From NCBI RefSeq assembly GCF_002252635.1, contig NZ_NQKX01000002.1:124001-188000 (forward strand): a DNA stretch of 64,000 nucleotides, read 5' to 3'. This DNA comes from Synechococcus sp. MW101C3. GTDB lineage: Bacteria; Cyanobacteriota; Cyanobacteriia; PCC-6307; Cyanobiaceae. The position numbers were made by a program, and so were the translations under genes. The notes beneath the pieces were generated by a model. It ran no database searches and was not told the origin of the DNA. It was given only the letters and a program-made list of their open reading frames with translations. The first letter of the stretch is position 1; the number at the start of each line of letters is the position of its first letter. Of the stretch, positions 41,317 to 49,722 are shown in pieces.

Positions 41317-42165
41317 TCAGGGAGTAGGCGTCACCTGCTCCAGCGCACAGGAAAGGGTTTCGTTGTCGCAGACCGGGGGCGGCGTTGAAACGGTTGCCAC
41401 ATCGATGCGCACGCTGAGTGAAGCGCGCAGCTCGGCCAGGTTGGCTTCGTAGAAACGACGCAGCTCATCGAAGCGTTTCACTGGCTGGCCGTAGAAGCTG
41501 CTGCCGGCCAGGGTGGGGAACGACGCCCACTCAGGGGCCAGCCGGGCGGCCAGCTCGGGCGTGAACACGCCACGGTCGGCTTTTTCGAGTGCGCCGCGGC
41601 GCTGGATCAGGAAGATGGCGGCCTGATCCTGCACATGGGGCCCGAAGCCGTTCAGGCCCAAGCGGCTGCTGGCCATGGTCCATGTGAAGGGCATGAACTG
41701 GTAGGCCCCGGCGGCGGCACTGGCGTAGCCCGGCGTGCGGTTCACCCGGTTGGGGTGACGATCCAGTGAGGGCATCAGGCTGCCGCCGAACATGATCCAG
41801 TAGCCCCGGTCTTCACCGCGGGCCCAGGTGCCTTCGGCGAAGCGGATCGTGTTGAGCAGTGCGCGGCGCTCCGGGGTGATCACGAAGAAGCGGGGATCCT
41901 GCGGCACTTCGCTGGGCAGGGCCACCGCCATGGAGTGAGGACCGGTGATGGCGGGGGCCGGAGCCGGGCGGCGGATCTCCTGCCACAGGAAGGGCGTTCT
42001 GGGCACGGCAGCGTGGGCAGGAGCCGCCAGCGCGAGCGCGGCGGCGGGCAGCAGCAGGTGGCGGGCAGCGGAGCGGAGAGTGCGCAAAACGGGGGTCGGA
42101 GTGAAGGGGACGTGGGAAAGGAAGAGGGCGGAATCCTGAGGGGGACTGCCGGTGGCTAGGCGCAA
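41317..42165 (-). CDS. Secreted lambda-R-like lysozyme (GH104-type)
   Basis: A 282-residue protein with a secretion signal (HLLLPAAALALAAPAHA) and a catalytic domain like phage lambda endolysin R: LLNTIRFAEGTWARGEDRGY with the catalytic Glu, IMFGGSLMPSLDRHPNRVN, SAAAGAYQFMPFTWTMASSR and VQDQAAIFLIQRRGAL. Lambda R is a lytic transglycosylase, so murein cleavage in the periplasm is expected. The N-terminal leader and the C-terminal 60 residues with two Cys are not phage-like. There are no phage genes around, so this is a cellular murein-remodelling enzyme or an old phage gift. Confidence 0.82.
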   Translation of the reverse strand: MRLATGSPPQDSALFLSHVPFTPTPVLRTLRSAARHLLLPAAALALAAPAHAAVPRTPFLWQEIRRPAPAPAITGPHSMAVALPSEVPQDPRFFVITPERRALLNTIRFAEGTWARGEDRGYWIMFGGSLMPSLDRHPNRVNRTPGYASAAAGAYQFMPFTWTMASSRLGLNGFGPHVQDQAAIFLIQRRGALEKADRGVFTPELAARLAPEWASFPTLAGSSFYGQPVKRFDELRRFYEANLAELRASLSVRIDVATVSTPPPVCDNETLSCALEQVTPTP

Positions 42166-42566
42166 TCGGTCAACGGTTTGTTGTTTCCGTTGCGCATTCG
42201 CGTGGGAATGAAAAGTCTGTGAATCGGCTGAGAAGTGACCCTGAACCTTGACGAAGCGGCTCAGATGTGCAGGTCAGTTTCTTGTTTCTGGACCGTCGTA
42301 GAGAAGGATGAATCCATCGCGGCGGGTTTGGTTCGGCACAATGTGACAAACGCCAACATGGATCCAAGGGTTATATGTGCCAATCGCACGACTGTCCACC
42401 AGTTATCTTGAGGCGCCGCACGGTTCTGATCACTGTTGAGCACTGAGTTTTTTGCTGCTCCGATCAATCTGCGCTGGTTGATCAGATCTGCTGATTGAAG
42501 CCGCTCAGTAGTGAAATACACCAGAACGGCTGCGCTGCAATGCTCCCCAGCGATCAGCGCTGTTGT
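42166..42566. other. Intergenic stretch, lower GC, no gene supported
   Basis: About 400 bp between the lysozyme start and the glycosyltransferase-like stop. Base composition is visibly less GC-rich than the flanks, with T-rich tracts near 42,175-42,190 and 42,445. An open frame of 86 codons (42,261-42,521, minus) has a hydrophobic stretch but no family. Most likely this is the lysozyme gene's control region. Confidence 0.4.
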
Positions 42567-43640
42567 TCAGGGCGCCATCCCTTCGGCCAGCTGCACCAAC
42601 TGAGCCGCCGCTTGCTGAGCGCCATCGGCTGCCAGCGGACCGTCGCTGGGGGGCAGCAGCGGCTGGTCGAGCTGCCAGTCGCCGGCCAGCAGCTGCGGCT
42701 GGCTCAGCAGCAGGTGCCGGCCGTGGCGCCGCAGCCAGCCTTCCAGCACCGCCGCTTCAGCGAAGCCATGGCGCTCCACCAGATGCACCCCCGTGCCCTG
42801 GCCCAACGCCTCACAGAAGGTGCTGTAGCCGGCCTTGCTGATCTGGCGGCCGCACAGCCGCATCAGCTCCAGCGGGCGCACGTCCGCCGGCAGCAGGTGC
42901 ACATTCGGCGCCGCCGCCGCGCTGGCGTCGGTGGTCACAAAGGTCCAGCCGGGCCAGCGGGCGTAGGGCTCAGGGCCCAGGGCAAAACCCAGCCCACCGA
43001 AGCTCACCATCACGCAGCGCTCCCGCTCGGCCGGCAGATCGAGCCGCTGCCGCAACGCGTCCGCCGCCAGCTGCGGCGCTGCAGCCGTCAGGCCCACCGC
43101 CGTCTCCGGCAGGCCCCAATCCATCGCCATCGAAAACGGGCAGCGGATCACGTGCGTGCCGCGGCGGTAATCGTGGTGGAAGCGCTCGGCCCAGTCGAGG
43201 AAGGCCCCCCCCATGGGCGCGTAGATGTCGTCCCAGCCGAAGTTGCCCATCCACACCAGCGGCCGCCGCACCAACGCCGCCAGCCGCGCCGCCGCCGGCG
43301 GCACATCCCCCAGCAGCAGCACCGGTTCCCCCTGCTGTTGAAGCCAGTGCGCTTCCGCCTCCAGCAGCGGCGGCAGCGAGGCAGTCACGGCCTCCAGCGC
43401 CGCCAGGGTGGCGTCTCCATCCACACCGAGCGCATCGGCCTGAATCGCGCCCACATCCCAGCGCAGCGGGCGATGTTCGAACGGCACCCCCGCCAGGGCC
43501 AGCTGGAGAAAGGAGGGCGGCAGCGAGGTGGAGAGCACCAGCCGCCAGCGTGGCCGGAGCGCCGCCAGCGCCAGCAGCACCGAGGCCACCCGGGAGCCAT
43601 GGCCGAAGCCGTGGCCGCTCACGCACGCATAGATCAGCAC
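42567..43640 (-). CDS. Glycosyltransferase-like (GT-B) protein
   Basis: A 357-residue protein of the MGT/L-arabinokinase N-terminal type. It opens with YACVSGHGFGHGSRVASVLL, the glycine-rich loop of GT-B enzymes, then VFEHRPL-like blocks, RPLVWMGNFGWDDIYAPMGG, CVMVSFGGLGF, and the donor-binding end ISKAGYSTFCEALGQGTGVH. It looks able to bind a nucleotide-sugar. It overlaps the upstream metallophosphoesterase by seven bases. Cyanobacteria and plants often have these two together. The substrate is unknown. Confidence 0.78.
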   Translation of the reverse strand: MLIYACVSGHGFGHGSRVASVLLALAALRPRWRLVLSTSLPPSFLQLALAGVPFEHRPLRWDVGAIQADALGVDGDATLAALEAVTASLPPLLEAEAHWLQQQGEPVLLLGDVPPAAARLAALVRRPLVWMGNFGWDDIYAPMGGAFLDWAERFHHDYRRGTHVIRCPFSMAMDWGLPETAVGLTAAAPQLAADALRQRLDLPAERERCVMVSFGGLGFALGPEPYARWPGWTFVTTDASAAAAPNVHLLPADVRPLELMRLCGRQISKAGYSTFCEALGQGTGVHLVERHGFAEAAVLEGWLRRHGRHLLLSQPQLLAGDWQLDQPLLPPSDGPLAADGAQQAAAQLVQLAEGMAP

Positions 43641-44485
43641 GGCACGGCCAACGGTTGCTGCACCAGCAACTGTTCATAGAGCAGCTCACCGCCGGGGTGG
43701 TACCAGCGGTGGCTGGCGCGCCGCACCCTGCCGTCCACCAGTTCCACCCAGGAGAAGTGGCGCAGGGCGCGACCCTCCTGATCGACGCCGTGGCGCGGCA
43801 CACAGGCGCTGTTGAGATAGGCGGTGCCGCTGCGGTCGATCACAAAGCTGCGGCGCAGGCCCCGGCCGCGCTTGAGCGCGTGGTGCATGTGGCCGAACAC
43901 CACCAGCGGCACGGGCCGGTGGCGGCGGATGCGCTCGATCGCCAGGGTCAGGTCCTGGTCGCCCCAGTCACACGCGGGTGGTTTCCAGTCGCGACCGCAG
44001 GGGTCCTGGGCCTCGCTGCCCAGACCGGCCGGCCCACTGTGGGCCAGCAGCAGCAGCGGCAGGGCCGGATCGGCCGCCAAGGCGGCGTTGGTGATGCGCT
44101 GGGCTGAATCGTCGACGCTCATCGGCCCCCAGACCGCCTGCACCGCCTGTGAGAGATGGAAGCCACCGCCGGCGCTGCCGGGCCGGGCGCCCACCACCGC
44201 GAGCCCCGGGGGCTGCAGCTGCCGCAGCGCCCAGCCGCAATGGCGATCACCCAGCAGCTCGATCTGGCGCCGCAGGCAGCGGCCGCTGGCATCACGGCCG
44301 GCGTCATGGTTGCCGAGGATGCAGGCCAGGGGCAACTCCAGCCGCCCCAGGCTGGCGGCGATGCGCTCCTGGCCATCGCTGAGGTCGCCGACCACCAGCA
44401 CCGCATCAGGAGCTAGGCGGTGGAGCAGATCCACATCGCTGGCATCCCATTGCCCGTGCAGGTCGCCGGCGATCGCAATGCGCAT
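43634..44485 (-). CDS. Metallophosphoesterase, TIGR04168-like
   Basis: A 283-residue calcineurin-like phosphoesterase. Metal ligands are visible: [60 protein letters not shown] and [13 protein letters not shown]. All five blocks are complete. The next gene starts within its last seven bases. The family is shared by cyanobacteria and plastids, with no firmly known substrate. Divergent from nadA, whose possible GTG start overlaps this gene's 5' end. Confidence 0.85.
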   Translation of the reverse strand: MRIAIAGDLHGQWDASDVDLLHRLAPDAVLVVGDLSDGQERIAASLGRLELPLACILGNHDAGRDASGRCLRRQIELLGDRHCGWALRQLQPPGLAVVGARPGSAGGGFHLSQAVQAVWGPMSVDDSAQRITNAALAADPALPLLLLAHSGPAGLGSEAQDPCGRDWKPPACDWGDQDLTLAIERIRRHRPVPLVVFGHMHHALKRGRGLRRSFVIDRSGTAYLNSACVPRHGVDQEGRALRHFSWVELVDGRVRRASHRWYHPGGELLYEQLLVQQPLAVPC

Positions 44486-45556
44486 GCGGGCCGGGCCCCG
44501 TCCCTAGGGTGGTGTCATCTTGGCCCAGAAGCCTTCTGGGCGCCGTCCGCGACACCCTCCACTCCCGCCATCGACACCGTCACCACCAGCCCGCTCCCTA
44601 CCAGGCCGCTGAGCGTCGGCCCCGCTCCCGCCCGGCACGCGCTGCCGCAGGCGATCCGGGAGCTGGCCAGGCAACGCCGCGCCGTGATCCTTGCGCACTA
44701 CTACCAGAACGCTGAGATCCAGGACATCGCCGATGTGATCGGCGATTCGCTCGAACTCTCCCGCCGCGCCGCCGACACCGACGCCGAGGTGATCGTGTTC
44801 TGCGGCGTTCATTTCATGGCCGAAACCGCCAAGATCCTCAACCCCGGCAAAACGGTGCTGCTGCCCGATCTGGAAGCGGGCTGCTCCCTGGCCGATGCCT
44901 GCCCCGCCGAAGCGTTCGCCGCCTTCCGCGCCCAGCACCCACACCACTACGTGGTGAGCTACATCAACTGTTCAGCGGCGGTGAAGGCGCAGAGCGACCT
45001 GATCTGCACCAGCAGCAACGCCGTGAGCCTGGTGCAACAGCTGCCCGCCGACCGGCCAATCCTGTTCGCGCCGGATCAGAACCTGGGCCGCTGGGTGGCG
45101 CGCCAGAGCGGCCGTGAACTCACTCTCTGGCCCGGCAGCTGCATCGTGCACGAAACCTTCAGCGAGCAGGCGCTGCTGAAGCTGCGGCTCGATCATCCCG
45201 GGGCCGAGGTGATCGCCCACCCGGAATGCCTGCCCAACATGCTGGATCTGGCCGACTTCATCGGCTCCACCAGCAAGCTGCTGCACCGCGCCGAAACCAG
45301 CGAGGCCACCGCTTTGATCGTGCTCACCGAGCCGGGCATCCTGCACCAGATGCGCCTGAAGCTGCCCCATAAAACCTTCTATGAAGTGCCCGGGCAGGAC
45401 GGCTGCAGCTGCAATGCCTGCCCTTACATGCGCCTGAACACGCTTGAGAAGCTCTGGCACTGCCTGGCCACGCTGGAGCCGGCGATCGAGCTGGATGAAG
45501 CGGTGCGCACCCGGGCGCTGCTGCCGATCCAGCGCATGCTGGACATGAGCCGCTGA
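44456..45556 (+). CDS. nadA: Quinolinate synthase
   Basis: NadA condenses iminoaspartate with dihydroxyacetone phosphate to quinolinate for NAD synthesis, using a [4Fe-4S] cluster. Seen: [56 protein letters not shown] (cluster Cys), [28 protein letters not shown]-like [11 protein letters not shown] (Cys) and [17 protein letters not shown] (Cys). The domain is complete. The start is a problem: the nearest in-frame ATG/GTG/TTG is GTG 44456, inside the divergent phosphoesterase gene; none occurs between it and the conserved core. The ATC at 44570 would give a normal length. Confidence 0.9.
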   Translation: MQVAGDRNAHAGRAPSLGWCHLGPEAFWAPSATPSTPAIDTVTTSPLPTRPLSVGPAPARHALPQAIRELARQRRAVILAHYYQNAEIQDIADVIGDSLELSRRAADTDAEVIVFCGVHFMAETAKILNPGKTVLLPDLEAGCSLADACPAEAFAAFRAQHPHHYVVSYINCSAAVKAQSDLICTSSNAVSLVQQLPADRPILFAPDQNLGRWVARQSGRELTLWPGSCIVHETFSEQALLKLRLDHPGAEVIAHPECLPNMLDLADFIGSTSKLLHRAETSEATALIVLTEPGILHQMRLKLPHKTFYEVPGQDGCSCNACPYMRLNTLEKLWHCLATLEPAIELDEAVRTRALLPIQRMLDMSR

Positions 45557-45624
45557 GCGTGGCCTCCGCGCCCTGCCCTGGCTCGAGGCCGGCGACCGAG
45601 CCCGGCTGTTGATCCCGCATCGCC

Positions 45625-46650
45625 ATGCTGCCGCCGGGCTCCCTGATCCAGCACACCCCCCAGGGGCTCTACTGCCCGGCCGCCGACGCCTGGATCGACC
45701 CCTGGCGCCCGGTGCCACGCGCCCTGCTCACCCACGCCCACGCTGACCACGCCCGGCCCGGCAGCCAGGTGTACTGGGCGGTGGGCAGCGCCGCCGGCGT
45801 GCTGCGCCAGCGACTGGGCCAGGGCATTGATCTCCGCCGGATGGCCTACGGCCAGGAGCTGCGCCTCGGCGATGCCACCGTGTCGTTTCACAGCGCCGGG
45901 CATGTGCTGGGTTCGGCCCAGGTGCGGATCAGCGCCGGCGGTGAAACCTGGCTGATCAGCGGCGATTACAAGCGTGATGCCGACCCCAGCTGCGTGCCGT
46001 TCGAGTCGGTGCAGGCCGATGTGCTGATCACCGAGGCCACCTTCGGTCTGCCGGTGTATCGCTGGCGGCCGGGCCAGGAGGTGGCCGCCGAGATCCACGC
46101 CTGGTGGAAAGGTGCCCCGGAGCGGACCTCGATCCTGTTCTGCTACGCCTTCGGCAAGGCGCAGCGTCTGCTGGCGGAGCTGCACCAGCTGGGCGTGCGT
46201 GAGGAGGTGCTCCTGCATGGCGCCGTGCAGACCCTGATGGCGCCTTACCGCGAGCAGGGGATCGCCATGCCGCCCACCCGGCCCGTGAGTGAACTGCCCC
46301 GCAGTGAGCCATTGGCGGCCCGGCTTGTACTGGCGCCCCCGTCGGCGCATCGTTCGGTGTGGATGAAGCGGTTCAAGGCACCGCAGACGGGCTTCGTGAG
46401 CGGTTGGATGGCGGTGCGCGGTGCCCGGCGGCGGGGCGGCTACGAGCGGGGCTTCGTGCTCAGCGACCACGCCGACTGGAACGGTCTGCTCACCACCGTG
46501 CGCCAGAGCCGCGCCCAGCAGGTGTACGTGACCCACGGCCAGAGCGACGTGCTGGCCCGCTACCTGCGCGACGTGGAAGGCATCAGCGCCGAACCCCTCA
46601 GCGGCGGCATTGCGGCGGAGCGCGGGGAAGAGACGCAGGGGGGGGTGTGA
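45625..46650 (+). CDS. Ligase-associated DNA exonuclease (MBL/beta-CASP)
   Basis: A 341-residue metallo-beta-lactamase/beta-CASP nuclease of the ligase-associated type. Seen: LLTHAHADHARPG (His37-x-His39-x-Asp41-His42), FHSAGHVLGSAQV, WLISGDYKRDADPS, LITEATFGLPVYRW, SILFCYAFGKAQRLL and VLSDHADWNGLL, YVTHGQSDVLAR. These are the expected motifs in order. In other bacteria this gene is next to an ATP-dependent ligase and an Lhr-like helicase; here the ligase is 3 kb and the helicase 9 kb downstream on the same strand. It probably trims ends during DNA repair. Confidence 0.86.
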   Translation: MLPPGSLIQHTPQGLYCPAADAWIDPWRPVPRALLTHAHADHARPGSQVYWAVGSAAGVLRQRLGQGIDLRRMAYGQELRLGDATVSFHSAGHVLGSAQVRISAGGETWLISGDYKRDADPSCVPFESVQADVLITEATFGLPVYRWRPGQEVAAEIHAWWKGAPERTSILFCYAFGKAQRLLAELHQLGVREEVLLHGAVQTLMAPYREQGIAMPPTRPVSELPRSEPLAARLVLAPPSAHRSVWMKRFKAPQTGFVSGWMAVRGARRRGGYERGFVLSDHADWNGLLTTVRQSRAQQVYVTHGQSDVLARYLRDVEGISAEPLSGGIAAERGEETQGGV

Positions 46651-46986
46651 CCGTTGACCTTGTGTACGGAGTCCGCGAGCCCTGAAGCTCTGCATCAGAC
46701 GGCACACCTTGGCGTCGCGACTTGACTGCCTTCGTGCGTCGATGGGTTCGCTGTTGCCGGCCTTAACGGGCAGAGTTGCCTGCCTTCGGATGGAGGGTTG
46801 CCGGCGAATGATGAAAGCGAATGGCTGATGACTGCAGGCTGAACCTTCATGAATTGCCGGTACACTCGCAGCGGCGACCCCTCCGATGCTGTTGCTCCCG
46901 GTGGCGCTCCGTGCCGGCGGCATGCGTGGGTCAGGCCGCAGGGAATGGTCGCCACACTGCAGGTTTGATCACACACCACGGCTGCC
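46651..46986. other. Intergenic stretch without a supported gene
   Basis: About 336 bp. Short open frames on both strands have no protein-like composition. Nothing else, such as hairpins with T-tracts or repeats, was seen. Confidence 0.5.
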
Positions 46987-47331
46987 ATGACTGCATTCCG
47001 CACGTTGCTGATCTCGATGTTTCTTGCCCTTCTCGGCTACACGGCGGTGGTGATCAGCCAGCAAGGGTTTGGCCTGTTGGCTGTCTTCATCGGCAACCTG
47101 CAGCAGCTGAACTGGTCCGGGCAGTTCAATCTGGATTTCTCGTTCATGCTGATGATCTCCGCCCTCTGGGTGATGTGGCGTCACCGGTTCAGTGGCGTGG
47201 GGGTGATGCTTGGTCTTGCTGCTTTGGTGGGCGGTGTTCTGTTTCTCAGCACGTATCTGTTCATCCAGAGCTTCCGGCTGAATGGAAAGATGGTGCCCCT
47301 GTTGATCGGCCCCCAACGGGTGTCTGTCTGA
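46987..47331 (+). CDS. Small membrane protein, unknown
   Basis: A 114-residue protein with three predicted helices: LLISMFLALLGYTAVVI, FSFMLMISALWVMWRH and GVMLGLAALVGGVLFLSTYL. Loops hold NLQQLNWSGQFNLD between the first two. The hydrophobic pattern and the ATG start point to a real gene, probably a conserved hypothetical protein with three membrane passes. No domain name was recognised. Confidence 0.65.
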   Translation: MTAFRTLLISMFLALLGYTAVVISQQGFGLLAVFIGNLQQLNWSGQFNLDFSFMLMISALWVMWRHRFSGVGVMLGLAALVGGVLFLSTYLFIQSFRLNGKMVPLLIGPQRVSV

Positions 47332-47909
47332 AACGCTGCCCAAGGAGCCCGTGTTTCCAGAACGACACGGACTGCGTGCAAGTCGCGAGACTGCCAGCAT
47401 GAACCAGCGCAACCAGACGCCCTTGCCCTATGGGAGACAGTCGTCGTCGGTTCTGTAGGCAGAAGACACCGAACGAGCCCCTTGCCCGGCAGGAAGGTGT
47501 GAACCATTGGCAGAACAACGGCTGCTTTGGCCAGGATGAGGGGGTGACTGTCTTGTCGCTCTGTGGGGTAGTGGCTCTTCATCTCCCCTGGAAGTTCTTG
47601 TTGGTCACCACCACACGAGGCTGCAGGACTCACCCACGATCAGCCAGGCGCATCGACGCCAACAAACCATTGTCAACCTGCCACGCCTTGCTGGCTCCTT
47701 GGCGTGCGCCCGTTGAGGGATGCTGTCCGTCCGAGGGAAACCAATCAGTCGGCACGGCGTGATCGGCACCCCTGCAGGCCAGCGACTGATCACACGCACG
47801 ACAGCATGGAAAGCCTGCAGCGCTCTACAAAGCTGTGGCATCGTCATGCAGTGCTCAGCAGAAGGGTTCTCTGTAGAGTTCAACCGAAGCTACACATCCG
47901 GATCATCGA
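47332..47909. other. Intergenic stretch upstream of the RTX gene
   Basis: About 580 bp. No convincing coding frame. The right end (47,860-47,909) is less GC-rich and should hold the promoter of the RTX gene; no clear -35/-10 pair could be fixed by eye. No repeat shared with other parts of the window was found. Confidence 0.45.
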
Positions 47910-49544
47910 ATGACAACCGGCAGCCTGGCGATCAACAACAGCAGTGGCGAGCCGCTGAGCTACTGGGTGGTGTCCAATGGCTACACCTCCGAGCAGATCG
48001 TGAGCACGGGAACGCTCACGACAGGAACGAACAGCATCTCTGTGCCATCAGGCAGCAACTTAAGAATCTATGTGTCGAGCACGGATATCTTCACGAGCCA
48101 GAACAACGCCGGTGGCGGCGAACCGAGTGGGCTCTCCATCCGAGATGCCTTCAGTTTTTATGAGTACACCTGGGATGGAACCTACAGCAGCACGGGATTC
48201 AGTGCTGATGTGAGCTATATCAACGACTGGGCCTATCCCATTCAGTCGAACCTCAATGGCACCACCTACGGATTCCTGGATGCCACGGCGATCGCCCAGG
48301 CCATGGCTGCCCTGCCTCCACAGAACTTCCTGCCCCAGAGTGCGGCAAGTCTGGCGGCCGTCGGCACCGTTTCCGACCTCTACGACGCTGCCAACCGTCG
48401 TTTCATCGGCCCGATGTCGATCTGGCAGTGGCAGGCCGGTGAATCTTTCTGGACCCAGCAGGCGGCGGCCGTCTCGCTGCCGCCGGCGATGGCGGCGGGA
48501 TGGGCCAGCTTCGGGGCCGACGTGCCCTGGGGGCCGATGCCCTGGGGAGGAGTCTCCCCTACGGCCAGCGGGCTGCAGCCGTCCGGCAAGGCCAGCCAGC
48601 TGGCTGCGGGAGGAATCCCCGCCCTGCCCGCCCTGGCGGCCGGGGTGCCGCTGCCTGCTGGCTACCCTTCGCCCACCTTCGGCTTCGATTTCTCCAGCAA
48701 TCTCAACTGGAGCACGATGAACAATGGAGCCGGATCGAGTGTGGATCCCTCCGGCGACTCACTCTTCTATGCGTCCAACTTCAATGTGTGGAATTTCGGC
48801 TATGCCTTTGGCTCGCCGGATGCTCCTGCTGGCAATTATGCGCCGGACGATCCCTCCAATCCGAACGCTTATACGTCGATCCTGCGTGCCCAGGCCAACA
48901 CCGAGGGCGGGATGGGTCTGTATGCCAATGGCAACCAGGACTTCGTTGGATTCTACACCTTCGCCAAGGACGACTACAACGCCAATTATCAAGGAAATCT
49001 TCAGCAGCTCACCATCACCATCGGTGCGCTGGCTTCCGCCTCCACCGGCGGCTCCGGCAATGATGAAGTGGTGGGCACCCGCCGCAATGATGTGATCTCC
49101 GGCGGTTACGGAGCGGATCTGCTCTCCGGGGGAGCAACGCCGCCCAGTGGCCTGCAGGAACCCGGCCGTGATGCCATCACCCGTCAGCCCTTGGGAGGAT
49201 CCAGGCAGGCTCTGCCAGGCCGTGATGGTCGCGATGTCTTCGTCTACGTCCGGGCCGACAGCAGCCTCAACACCAAGCACCAGCGCGATGTGATCACCGA
49301 CTTCGATCCTTCCGATCAGATCGATCTCGCAGCGGTGGATGCCCGTTCACTTCAAGCGGGGCAGCAACGCTTCAGCTGGATCGGGCAGCGGCAGTTCAAT
49401 GGTACGGCGGGCCAGTTGAGGATTGATGTCTCCCCTTTCCGCCATGCTTTGTTGCAAGGTGATGTCGATGGCAACGGCAAGCCTGACTTTGAGGTAAAGC
49501 TCCTGGGCGTCGATCTGTTCACACGCTCCAACCTCCTGCTCTGA
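47910..49544 (+). CDS. Secreted RTX protein with GH64/thaumatin-like N-terminus
   Basis: A 544-residue protein without a signal peptide. The N-terminal part (about 1-130) is beta-rich: LAINNSSGEPLSYWVVSNGY, SYINDWAYPIQSNLNG. It recalls GH64 beta-1,3-glucanase or thaumatin-like folds, but no catalytic acids could be fixed. The middle is Ala/Gly/Pro-rich. The C-terminus has Ca-binding RTX nonapeptides (GGSGNDEVVGTRRNDVISGG, YGADLLSGG) and a DVITDFDPSDQIDLAAVDAR block typical of type I secreted proteins such as serralysins. So it should leave the cell by a TolC-type exporter. The actual function is unknown. Confidence 0.75.
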   Translation: MTTGSLAINNSSGEPLSYWVVSNGYTSEQIVSTGTLTTGTNSISVPSGSNLRIYVSSTDIFTSQNNAGGGEPSGLSIRDAFSFYEYTWDGTYSSTGFSADVSYINDWAYPIQSNLNGTTYGFLDATAIAQAMAALPPQNFLPQSAASLAAVGTVSDLYDAANRRFIGPMSIWQWQAGESFWTQQAAAVSLPPAMAAGWASFGADVPWGPMPWGGVSPTASGLQPSGKASQLAAGGIPALPALAAGVPLPAGYPSPTFGFDFSSNLNWSTMNNGAGSSVDPSGDSLFYASNFNVWNFGYAFGSPDAPAGNYAPDDPSNPNAYTSILRAQANTEGGMGLYANGNQDFVGFYTFAKDDYNANYQGNLQQLTITIGALASASTGGSGNDEVVGTRRNDVISGGYGADLLSGGATPPSGLQEPGRDAITRQPLGGSRQALPGRDGRDVFVYVRADSSLNTKHQRDVITDFDPSDQIDLAAVDARSLQAGQQRFSWIGQRQFNGTAGQLRIDVSPFRHALLQGDVDGNGKPDFEVKLLGVDLFTRSNLLL

Positions 49545-49722
49545 AGGAATTCACGTTCCGAGGGTTCTGCCAGGACTGGCGTTGGCGCTTGAGGCTTCCG
49601 GCGCACGTAGCGGATGGCGTTCATCCTCCCGCTGAGTGCCGATTGCCCATTGGTCACGCCACCTCACCCCTGATCGCTACAACCGGCGCCAGGGCCGATG
49701 CCCTGCCCACCCATCCCTGCCT

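Noticed and set aside
43634-44485. The metallophosphoesterase as PdeM of the ligase-associated system
   Set aside because: Its motifs and pairing with a GT-B gene fit the TIGR04168-like family, and the N-terminus differs from PdeM.
45424-46923. A 499-codon minus-strand frame
   Set aside because: It is antisense to the beta-CASP exonuclease and the nadA end; no family features.
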